Shown here: piece by piece, positions 55,451 through 64,000 of the stretch
Layout of the letters: each line of letters opens with the position of its first letter
Position numbering within the stretch: position 1 is the first letter of the stretch
DNA from: Lepus europaeus
Taxonomy: Eukaryota > Chordata > Mammalia > Lagomorpha > Leporidae
Direction of reading: 5' to 3'
Length of the DNA stretch: 64,000 bases
Assembly (NCBI RefSeq): GCF_033115175.1
Contig: NC_084847.1
Coordinates: 46,361,905 to 46,425,904 of the forward strand
Notes under the pieces: model-generated
What the model was told of the DNA's origin: nothing
Databases searched by the model: none
The model's input: only the letters and a program-made list of their open reading frames with translations
Position numbers and translations under genes: made by a program

Positions 55451-55956
55451 TCCAATCTACTGCAGGCCTTCTGCAACTGTAGTTGTGACAGGGACAAATG
55501 AAGGAAGGACAGAGAGAGACAAAAAGGGAAGGAAATTCTTCCTATCTTTTTGGTTCCACATATCTGCTGAGCGAGAGAAAGGGTCTCCTTCCTCAAAGGT
55601 TAGACCTCTTCCGGCCCTCATTGCTGCTCTTGTTTCTGCTGCCATGGACTATTTGGGGACCAGCATTCAAAGGAATAGGGAGAAGTAACATGAAGAAAGG
55701 ATCATGGGGCATTTCCATTAAGAAACCATTCATCCACTCGGGAAACCTGGTTAGGGAGTCCTTCTGCTAAGGCCAGCTTTACGTTTCAGCAGGCATCGAA
55801 TTCAGTCCCAGAAAAACCACGTGAAAGAGAAACGGTAAACTCACCAGTTTCGTTGGCCTTTGCATTTTCATCTTGGTCTCCCGTCTTCCTGTTGGTAGTT
55901 ATTTTCAGGGTCCTCAAATGGATGCTCCATGCATTCTGCACTGATTCTTAGACTAC
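55451..55956. other. Single-copy or unassigned stretch
   Basis: No family recognised. It may be the 5' end of the HAL1-like element or host DNA. Frames up to 90 codons have no domain. Confidence 0.35.
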
Positions 55957-56266
55957 GGGGGCCAACGCTGTGGCATAAATAGGCTAAACCTCCTCCTGCA
56001 AGGCCCGCATCCCATATGGGTGCCCGTACATGTCCTGGCTGCTCCTCTTCTGATCCAGCTCCCTGCTAATGGCCTGGGAAAGCACAGCCTGGTGCTTGGG
56101 CCCCTAAACTCATGTGGGAGACCTGGAAGAAGCTCCTGGCTCCCAGCTTCGAATTGGCCCAGCTCTGGGCCTTGCAGCCATTTGGGGAGTGAACCAGCAG
56201 ATGGAAGACCTTTCTCTGCCTCTCCCAATCTCTCTCTCAAATAAATAAATAAATTCTTATTTTAAA
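55957..56266 (+). mobile_element. CSINE, older type
   Basis: GGGGGCCAACGCTGTGGCAT head, CTGCTCCTCTTCTGATCC body, short (CT)n, CAAATAAATAAATAAATTC tail. It is followed 13 bases on by a second, younger plus-strand copy. Confidence 0.93.
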
Positions 56267-56279
56267 AAGGCTACATTTA

Positions 56280-56628
56280 GCCAGCGCCGTGGCTCACTAG
56301 GCTAATCCTCCGCCTTGTGGTGCTGGCATACCGGGTTCTAGTCCTGGTCGGGGCACCGATCCTGTCCCGGTAGCCCCTCTTCTAGGCCAGCTCTCTGCTG
56401 TGGCCAGGGAGTGCAGTGGAGGATGGCCCAAGTCCTTGGGCCCTGCACCCCATGGGAGACCAGGAGAAGCACCTGGCTCCTGCCATCGGATCAGCGCGGT
56501 GTGCCGGCCGCAGCGCGCCTACCGCGGTGGCCATTGGAGGGTGAACCAACGGCAAAAGGAAGACCTTTCTCTCTGTCTCTCTCTCACTGTCCACTCTGCC
56601 TGTCAGAAATTAAAAAAAAAAAAAAAAA
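56280..56628 (+). mobile_element. CSINE, young type, with target-site duplication
   Basis: GGCTACATTTAG (56268) and GCTACATTTGG (56630) flank it. Head CCAGCGCCGTGGCTCACTAG, B-box GGTTCTAGTCC, CGCAGCGCGCCTACCGCGG in the body and a 18-base A-tail. Confidence 0.96.
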
Positions 56629-56639
56629 AAGCTACATTT

Positions 56640-58212
56640 GGGAGAGGGTATGCAGCATGTTTGCTTAACCTAGAAGTAGAAGACTACTCAATTGATTTTT
56701 TTTGTACACAAGTCCAAAGACAAGTTAGTGAAGAAGGCATAGTTTTGTTAATTAAATATGGTGACCCTACTGGATGTTATATGCAACATGTACATACATA
56801 CATATATGCATACTTCAACACATACACATCACCTTGTAAAAGACTTATTCCAAAGTGTGAAGTGTAAAATTATAAAACTTCTCAAAGAAAATACAAGAGA
56901 AAACCTAGATGGCTTTGGGTAAGGCAAATAGTTTAAAATATGACATCAAAAGCATTATCAAAAAAGGAATAAATTAACATACTGGATTTTTTCAAAATTA
57001 AGACCTTTTAAAAGACATTAAGAAAATGTGAAGATAAGCCTCAGACAGAGAAAATAATTGTAAATCGCCTATTTTATAAAGGGCTTGTACCCAAAGCATA
57101 TAAAGAGCTCTCCAAATTCAATATTAAGGAAACAAAGAGGCAAATTTAAAAATGAGTAAAAGATGTGAACAGAATTCTGTAACGAAAATTTATGGATGGC
57201 AAATTAGCACCTGGGAAGGTATTCAACAACATCAGTTATTAGGGAAATACAGATAACAACCACAATGAGAGGTGATTTCACACCTATTAAAATGACTAAA
57301 ATGAAAATGATTATCCTGTGTGTTAGTGAACAAGCAGGCCTACTGTCACACCCATATATTGTTGGTGGGAGTGTAAAATGGTACAGCCATTTTGTATAAC
57401 AATTTGACAATTTTTGAAAGAGTTAAACATGGGGCCGGCACTGTGGTGTAGGGGATAAAGCCGCCGCCTGCTGTACAGGCATCCCATATGGAATCCGGTT
57501 CCAGTCCCCGCTGCTCTACTTCTGATCCAGCTCTCTGCTATGGTCTGGGAAAGCAGTAGAAGATGGCCCAAGTCTTGGGCCCCTGCACCCGCGTGAGAGA
57601 CCTGGAAGAAGCTCCTGGCTTCTGCCTTTGGATTGGCACAGCTCCAGCCACTGCAGCCATCTGGGGAATAAACTAGTAGATGGAAGACCTCTCTCTCTCT
57701 CTCTCTCTCTCTCTGCCTCTCCTTCTCTCTCTGTGTAACTCTGCCTTTCAAATAAATAAATAAATCTTTTTTTTTTTAAAAAGAGTTAAGCACACATCTG
57801 TTGTATGATGTATTTCTAGGTATCTCTCCAAGATAAATGAAAGCATATATTCACACAAAGACACAAATATGACTGCTAATTGCAACTTTATTTGTAGTAG
57901 AAAACTGGAAGAAGCCTAAATGTCCATCAATAAATTGATGGATTAAGGAATTATAGTATATAAAGTGTATACATTTTAGTTATATTTCTATAAAATGCTC
58001 AGAAATGCAAATGATGATTCCAGGGGGTAAAGGAGAGAGATTGGGGGAAACAACAGGTAAGTTAACAATGAAATATGAAGAAGATATGAAGAAATTTTTA
58101 CATAATGGATATATTCACCATCTTGATTTTGAAGATGGTTTCACAGGGGTATACCTGTGAATGTCTCAGATTTACCAAATGCACACTTTGTGTACAGTTT
58201 ATTGTATGCACT
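56640..58212 (+). mobile_element. Old L1M 3' end, sense orientation
   Basis: The only clear plus-strand L1 of the right half. AAAGGGCTTGTACCCAAAGC, ATTAGGGAAATACAGATAAC, CCATATATTGTTGGTGGGAG and CTAAATGTCCATCAATAAAT follow ORF2 C-terminal order, ending in the 3' UTR near 58212. ORF2 is broken throughout. A SINE interrupts it at 57431-57779. Its left limit is uncertain. Confidence 0.85.
57431..57779 (+). mobile_element. CSINE inside an L1, with duplication
   Basis: AAAGAGTTAA (57417 and 57780) flanks it. Head GGGGCCGGCACTGTGGTGTA, B-box-like GGTTCCAGTCC, (CT)n, CTGCCTTTCAAATAAATAAA, then a T-run of 12 and A-run. Confidence 0.95.
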
Positions 58213-58215
58213 TGC

Positions 58216-58552
58216 TTTTTTTTTTAAGATTTACTTATTTATTTGAAAATCTGAGTTACACAGAGAGAGGAGGAGAGGGAGAGAGAAAGAGAGAGACAGG
58301 TCTTCCATCCACTGGTTCACTCCCCAATTGGCCACAACAGCCGGAGCTGTGCTGATCTGAAGCCAGGAGCTTCTTCCGGGTCTCCCACGCGGGTGCAGGG
58401 GCCCAAGGTCCTGGGCCATCTTTCCCTGCTTTTCCAGGCTATAGCAGAGAGCTGAGTTGGAAGTGGAGCAGCTGGGACTTGAACCGGCACCCATATGGGA
58501 TGCTGGCACTTCAGGCTGCGGCTTCAGCTGCTACACAACAGCGCTGGCCCCT
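58216..58552 (-). mobile_element. CSINE, with short duplication
   Basis: CACTTG(C/T)TTTT occurs at 58209 and 58555. Antisense copy with the body slightly shortened after GATCTGAAGCCAGGAGC. Head ACACAACAGCGCTGGCCCC. Confidence 0.93.
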
Positions 58553-58970
58553 ACACTTGTTTTTAAAATGAGTTTTTGCATTGTCCTCTGTGATAATGAA
58601 ACCAGGAGAAATTTGTGCTGTGGCTTATGGTTAAAGTGCTATTTTTCACTTTGTCCTTTTCTATAAATGCATGAGCTCAGGGAGGAAGCGTGACAATCAC
58701 TCACACACTACGTCTGTATTACCTGATTGTTTCTATTTCTTATCTTCATTGCTGCACTCATTCTACTGCCTCATTTTTGTGATTGTTGATTTTTCTAACT
58801 TCTGGAGTTTTGTATTCAGTAGTTATCTTTCATCTCCTTTTACTTTTTCTTGTATATAAATGGATCATACACCCAATGGGAATGTGTGAATCTTACAAGA
58901 AATGCACAGAAAGAAACCAAAATCATGCTCGAACCCCTTTCTAGACAATGTCGCCATTAATTTTTCAAAA
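58553..58970. other. AT-rich unassigned stretch
   Basis: No repeat or gene recognised. Probably decayed LINE sequence. Confidence 0.3.
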
Positions 58971-58971
58971 T

Positions 58972-59295
58972 GCATTTATTTATTTTATCTTTTGAGATAA
59001 CATATTTGTAACTTACGTTATGATCAAAGGCTTAGTTCTCCACTAAATAAAGAATTCAACAAATGAAATAGGAAAGGGCCATAAACAGTAATCAAATGAA
59101 GAGAGATCTTCTCTCCTTCTCTCTCTCTGTCATTCTCCCTTTCAAATAAGTAAGTAAATCTTTTTTAAAAATGAAAAGACGTTCAATTTTATTCATATAC
59201 ATTTTAATATAGTCACAAAATGATTAAAACTGTGATAGCACATAATTCGTGTCAATTTGTTTGGTAGAGATTTAAAACAGTTACTGCTAATATTT
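58972..59295 (-). mobile_element. Old L1 3' UTR, split by a SINE tail
   Basis: TTTTGAGATAACATATTTGT, GATCAAAGGCTTAGTTCTCC, CACTAAATAAAGAATTCAAC, then after the insert TTCAATTTTATTCATATACA and AAATGATTAAAACTGTGATA. This is the same 3' UTR clade as at 31.14-31.35 kb. Confidence 0.8.
59101..59172 (+). mobile_element. 5'-truncated CSINE tail
   Basis: About 70 bases: GATCTTCTCTCC, (CT)n, CATTCTCCCTTTCAAATAAG, then T and A runs. Imperfect duplication (AATGAAGAG left, AATGAAAAG right). It is the second tail-only SINE in the window. Confidence 0.8.
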
Positions 59296-60787
59296 CTGCC
59301 AACATCTCTTTGTGCTTATGCACCCATTGTGTATGTGTGTCTGTGCAGAAAAGTGCATCAATAATTACTATGTAGCTTCCTGCAAACAATATACCCGTGT
59401 TGCCAGGTTAACGGAACATTGCCAGCGTTCCAGGTACCATCACAACCCACTCCCTACCAAATGGTGTTTTAACTCCTGTCTTGATTTCTTTCTAAGACAT
59501 GGATTACTCTTGCCTGTTTATCTGTTTTATGTAAATGTAACCAGGAAGCCGGTAGTCTGCTTTAGCTGTCTTCTTTGATTCAGCATTGTATTTGTGAGGT
59601 CCCTCCACATGGTTATAGGAGGTTGTAGTTGGTTCACTGTTGTGGTGTGAATAGACCATCATTTATTTATCCTTATATTGTTGACAGGCATTTGGGTGGT
59701 TTCTAGTTTGGGGATATTAGAGGTAGTGCTACTGTAAATATTGTAGGGCATGTCTTTTGTGAGCATATGAAAAGCTTTTTAGTTGTTGTTGATTAAATCC
59801 CTAAGAAAGAGAACTGGTAGGTCACATGAGCAGAATTTTGCTGCCTATAACTGAATAAATACTATCATACTGGGAAAAGTAGTTTGAAAGTCAGGCATTT
59901 CTCTGTGTCAGCTAATAGTATTCATTGTACGAGTGTATCACACTTTAAGCAATTAGCCATTTAATGACGGACACTTCTCTTCTGATTTTTTCACTACTAT
60001 TAACAATGCTGTATTCCACATTAACAGTGCTATATTTCACTAGTATTAAGAATGCTTATAAATATGCTTTTGTTCTATGGATAGATTATCATTTTAGGAT
60101 AACTTCTTAGAAATGGGGTTGCTCGATTTAAGGGTATGCCCAAATGAATTTAAAATTTTGATATATGCTGTCCAATTTCCTTCTTGAAATGATGACAGGC
60201 AATTTGGATTATCATCAACATTGATTAGGAAGGTACATTTTCACATATCCGCATTAACATGAGTTTTCTCTATATTTTTATCCCTTGCCAAACTGATAGG
60301 AGAACAACTCTACCTCTTTGCATTGGATCATATTTTTTATTATTAGTGATTTATGAAATCTTTATGTAAATGTATCATTTTATGTGCTTTGCCAATTATT
60401 TCATTGTCTTTTTCATTGATTAATAGAAATTTTTTATATACAGAGGATATAATTCTTGATTTTTGTTATAAATAATTATTTCAGGCTTTGGTTTGCTTCT
60501 TTATTCAGTTACTCTCTATGCATTGCAGTTTCTATGATTTTGGGATACCTTTTTATTGTTGTTAGTATTGCTTTGTATTTTGTTTAATGAAATCCATTTT
60601 ATATATCTTTGCCCTTTGGTTTATAGCTTTTGTTTCATATTCAAAAAGTCTTCTCACATTTTGTAATAGTAACCTCTATTTTTGTTGTTATATTTAAATC
60701 TTTGATCTACCGAGACTGTCTTTGTATGGAATGAGTTTAGTTTAATTATTTTTTAAAAATCTAGCCAAAACATCGAACACACGCATT

Positions 60788-61096
60788 TTTTAAAAAATTG
60801 TTTATTTACAAGGCAGAGTGATACAGAGAGAGGGAGATACTGAGAGAGAAGGCTGTCTTCCATTTGTTTGTTCACTCCATCAATGGCTGCAACAGCCAGA
60901 GCTGGGCCAGGCTCAAGCCAGGAGCCTGGAGCTGCATCCCAGTCTCCCATGTGGGTGCAGGGGCCCAAGTCCTTGGCATCTTCTGCTGTCTTCTGAAGCT
61001 CATTAGCAGGGAGCTGGATAGGAAGTGGAACAGCCAGGACTTGAACGCACTCATTGCTAGTGGCAGCTTAACCCACTGAGCTACAGCACTGGTCCC
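60788..61096 (-). mobile_element. CSINE, older type
   Basis: TTTTTTAAAAAATTGTTTAT, a short purine stretch, CCATTTGTTTGTTCACTCC and head GAGCTACAGCACTGGTCCC. The part equivalent to the B-box region is deleted (AACGCACTCATTGCTAGTGG). Confidence 0.88.
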
Positions 61097-61395
61097 AGAT
61101 CCAACACTGTAACCCACAGTTCCTTTCCTTTTTATTACTAATATTATTTTTATTGACAAGTCATATGCATACATTTATGGTACACAATGTGATGTTTTGT
61201 TGTGTGTGTGAACTGTAGGATGATGAAATCAAGCTGATTAACCTAGCATCACCTTGTTTTACCTATTGGTATTGTTCCTTGTAATTTGAATTCATTTTAT
61301 CAATATCTTAAATAGTTTGATTCTGTCACTTTGTTCATCCATCCACCCAATAAATGCTAATTTCCTAGGAGCTTTTCTTGAGCTGTAACAGTAAA

Positions 61396-61397
<2 letters not shown>

Positions 61398-61437
<40 letters not shown>
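61398..61437. repeat. (GA)n microsatellite
   Basis: Twenty GA units without a SINE body. The flanks (TAAATGCTAATTTCCTAGGA, TATGGAGCTTACATTTACAA) resemble a mammal-wide repeat of uncertain family. Confidence 0.93.
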
Positions 61438-61441
<4 letters not shown>

Positions 61442-61790
61442 CCTCTTTATGGAGCTTACATTTACAAGAGAGATATGAAGACAGAATAACTCATAAACAT
61501 TTTTATTTCTTCTCTTGAATTAATGTGATCATTATAGATAAGTCAGTGGTTTTAATTACTATAGATTTATGGCTTATTTAATATCAAGTAGAACTAGTTT
61601 TTCCACACTTGTAAATATTGAATCGTACAGATTAATTTAAAATCATTTGACCAAATTCTAATATAAATCTCTCTAGGATTTCAATAATGATCACCTGGAA
61701 TTTTGATACAGTTTAGGGAGAGTTGATGTCTTTTCAGTAGTTTTTAAAAATCTAGTAAAAAGGTATCCTTTTTTATTCAAATTTCCTTTT

Positions 61791-62108
61791 TTTTAAAGAA
61801 TTATTTTATTTATTTGAAAGACAGAGTTACAGAAAGAAGTAGAGCCAGAGAGAGAGAGAGAGAGGTCTTTCATTCCACTCCGCAAATGACTGCAATGGGC
61901 AGAGCTGAGCTGATCCGAAGCCAGGAGCCAGGAGCTTCTTCCAGGTCTCCCTAGCGGGTGCAGGGGTCTAAGCACTGGGCCATCTTCTACTGCTTTCCCA
62001 GGTTATCACTGAGAGCTGGATCGGAAGAGGAGCAGCCAGGACTCACCCATATGGGATGCTGGTGCTGAAGGCTGGGGCTTTAACCCACTGCGCCACAGTG
62101 TCGGCCCC
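61791..62108 (-). mobile_element. CSINE, with target-site duplication
   Basis: TCAAATTTCCTTTT (61777) and TCAAGTTTCCTTTT (62109) flank it. The GGTTCACTCC segment is shortened (TTTCATTCCACTCCGCAAAT). Head GCGCCACAGTGTCGGCCCC. Confidence 0.95.
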
Positions 62109-62233
62109 TCAAGTTTCCTTTTATTCAAATATCCTTTTATGTTTCTAAAAGATTTTCAGAATTTTTTCCATATAGATTATTTTTTAACTGCTACTATGGA
62201 TGAAAAATAATTTCTGACTTCCATGGTGTTTTT

Positions 62234-62571
62234 TTAAAAAAATATTTATTTATTTTACTTTGAAAGTCAGAGTTAAAAAGAGAAAGGAGAGGCAGAGAGA
62301 GAGAGAGAGAGGTCTTCCATCCAATGGTTCACTCCCCAGTTGGCCGCAATGGCTGGAGCTGTGCCAATCCAAAGCCAGGAGCCAGGAGCTTCTTCTGGGT
62401 CTCCCATACGAGTGCAGGGGCCCAAAGGCTTAGGCCATCCTCTACTGCTTTTCCCAGGCCATAGCAGAGAGCTGGATAGGAAGTGGAACAGCTGGGACTC
62501 TTAACTGGTGCCCATATTGGATGCTGGCACTGCAAAGTGGAGGATTTACCAGCTATGTTACAGCACTGGCC
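62234..62571 (-). mobile_element. CSINE, with target-site duplication
   Basis: TCCATGGTGTTTT at 62220 and 62573 is perfect. Antisense copy with head TATGTTACAGCACTGGCCCC. Confidence 0.95.
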
Positions 62572-62897
62572 CCTCCATGGTGTTTTATACCTTGCTATTG
62601 TGGTATTTAAGTAAGCTGTTGATTTTGGTGTATAGTTTTTGAAACTCGATATTTAAGTCAATTCCCATAGTGTGGCTAATATTTTTTCAATTGATTTAGT
62701 GTTAGGCCATTTGTTGCATAATGGCATCATACAGATGTCTTCATTGTGGTTTGCGTTTTCTTTTTCTTCATTGCTAACTGGCTCTCTTTGCCCTGTTCAA
62801 TAATTTTTATCTTGAATTCAATTTAGTATGATATTTAAATTGTGGGTTTCATTTTCCTTCTCTGAACTGGCTACCCTTTCACTTAAAATATATATTT

Positions 62898-62946
62898 TTA
62901 AATATTTATTTATTTCAAAGTCAGAGTTACACAGAGAGAGAAGGAG

Positions 62947-62982
<36 letters not shown>

Positions 62983-63239
62983 CTTCCATCCACTGGTTCA
63001 CTCCCCCAACTGGCTGCAACTGCTGGAGCTGTGCCGGTCTGAAGCCAGGATCCAGGAGCTTCCTCCAGGTCTCTCACATGAGTGCAGGGGCCCAAGGACT
63101 TCTGCCGTCTTCTATTGCTTTCCCAGGCCACAGTAGAGAGCTGGATGGGAAGTGGAGCAGCTGGGACTTGAACCAGTGTCCATATGGGATGCCGGCACTG
63201 CAGGTGGTGGCTTTACCTGCTATGCCACAGCACAGGCCC
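62898..63239 (-). mobile_element. CSINE, older type
   Basis: AAATATTTATTTATTTCAAAG, (GA)n, CATCCACTGGTTCACTCCC and head TATGCCACAGCACAGGCCCC, ending at the (TA)n. Confidence 0.93.
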
Positions 63240-63240
63240 C

Positions 63241-63241
63241 A

Positions 63242-63281
<40 letters not shown>
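63241..63281. repeat. (TA)n microsatellite between two SINEs
   Basis: About 20 TA units with a single ACAT interruption. The right side of the next SINE carries the unexpanded form CCCAATATAT, so the tract seems to have grown from a target-site duplication. Confidence 0.95.
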
Positions 63282-63608
63282 TATTTTTTATTTTTGACAG
63301 GCAGAGTGGACAGTGAGAGAGACAGACAGAGAGAAAGGTCTTCCTTTGCCATTGGTTCACCCTCCAATGGCCACCGCGGCCGGCGCACTGCGCTGATCTG
63401 AAGGCAGGAGCCAGGTGCTTCTCCTGGTCTCCCATTGGGTGCAGGGCCCAAGCACTTGGGCCATCCTCCACTGCCTTCCCGGGCCACAGCAGAGAGCTGG
63501 CCTGGAAGAGGGGCAACCGGGACAGAATCCGGCGCCCTGACGGGGACCAGAACCCGGTGTGCCGGCACCGCATAGCGGAGGATTAGCCTATTGAGCCATG
63601 GCGCCGGC
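63282..63608 (-). mobile_element. CSINE, young type, with duplication
   Basis: CCCCAATATAT flanks both sides (63237 and 63610), the left copy expanded into (TA)n. Body GGCCACCGCGGCCGGCGC and head CCATGGCGCCGGCC are CpG-rich and little diverged. Confidence 0.95.
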
Positions 63609-63611
63609 CCC

Positions 63612-64000
63612 CCAATATATTTTTTAATATATTACAAAAGAAGTATCTGCTTGTGAGTCAGACATCTTTTGTCCTGTTTCAATTCCAGCTGGTTTACTGC
63701 AGCTCAGTTCTAGGACAAACCACCTGGAGTTAGCGCAGGCCTCGCAAATTAAGGGCTTAGACCTTTGAAAGGCTTCTTCAAGTTCATGGGCTTCCCAGGC
63801 TTCCCAGGGCACTCACACTACATTGGCTATGAATCCAGAGGTTTCTATGTTTGATAACTGGCTGGAATGACTCACGGAACTCAGGAAAGCACTGTCCTTT
63901 TGGTTACAAAGGAGACAGCGCAGGAGTAGCCAAATGAAGAGACAGACAGGGTGAGATCAGGGAGGGTCTGAACACATACCTTCTGTGCCACTTCGTTTGG
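63612..64000. other. Single-copy end of window
   Basis: No repeat or gene recognised. The 62-codon minus-strand frame (63624-63812) has no domain. Confidence 0.4.

Larger units (their letters stand above)
59300..62890 (-). mobile_element. Old L1M sequence, antisense, SINE-interrupted
   Basis: CTTCTTTGATTCAGCATTG near 59569, GGTCCCTCCACATGG near 59599 and AGGCATTTGGGTGGTTTC near 59686 mark the ORF2 end and 3' UTR. Decayed ORF2 follows rightwards (GATAAGTCAGTGGTTTTAAT near 61539). A segment near 61150-61290 (GTACACAATGTGATGTTTTG, AATCAAGCTGATTAACC) looks like the 3' UTR of another L1, so at least two elements may be joined. Confidence 0.7.

Overview
This is mammalian nuclear DNA, and the repeats identify the order. 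It carries about 57 copies or fragments of the tRNA-derived C-repeat SINE (CSINE) of lagomorphs, plus the 3' UTR of the lagomorph L1. The source is therefore a rabbit, hare or pika, most likely Oryctolagus or Lepus. I recognise no complete protein-coding gene, rRNA, tRNA gene or CRISPR array. Nearly every longer open reading frame lies inside a SINE, an L1 or a (TG)n tract. No previously undescribed system is visible.

Layout. From 1 to 43 kb the window is mostly single-copy non-coding DNA peppered with CSINEs. It also holds two MIRs on the minus strand and one on the plus strand, MLT1-type LTR remnants (5.6-6.3 and 33.3-33.6 kb), a 1 kb degenerate TG tract (7.56-8.58 kb), a minus-strand L1 3' end with recognisable ORF2 sequence (31.0-32.3 kb) and an L1-like fragment on the plus strand (40.5-41.2 kb). 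Several single-copy blocks (about 3.7-4.0, 6.9-7.1, 14.0, 16.2, 19.8-20.1, 24.1 and 24.6 kb) have the AT-rich, homeodomain- or MEF2-like texture of conserved enhancers. This is a judgement by eye without an alignment. A clear CpG island at about 43.1-44.2 kb is the only strong promoter-like feature. It has a YY1-type AAGATGGCGGC site on the minus strand and plausible splice donors facing both ways.

From 44.2 to 64 kb the character changes. This part is AT-rich and built almost entirely of old LINE-1 and HAL1-like sequence, nearly all on the minus strand, interrupted by CSINEs with recognisable target-site duplications. One plus-strand L1 3' end (56.6-58.2 kb) is the exception. Such an antisense-L1 excess is typical of introns transcribed on the opposite strand, so a host transcript running rightward from the CpG island is a reasonable but unproven reading.

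SINE orientation is also uneven: by my count about 42 minus to 15 plus. Several insertions are nested, and the order of insertion can be read directly from the target-site duplications.
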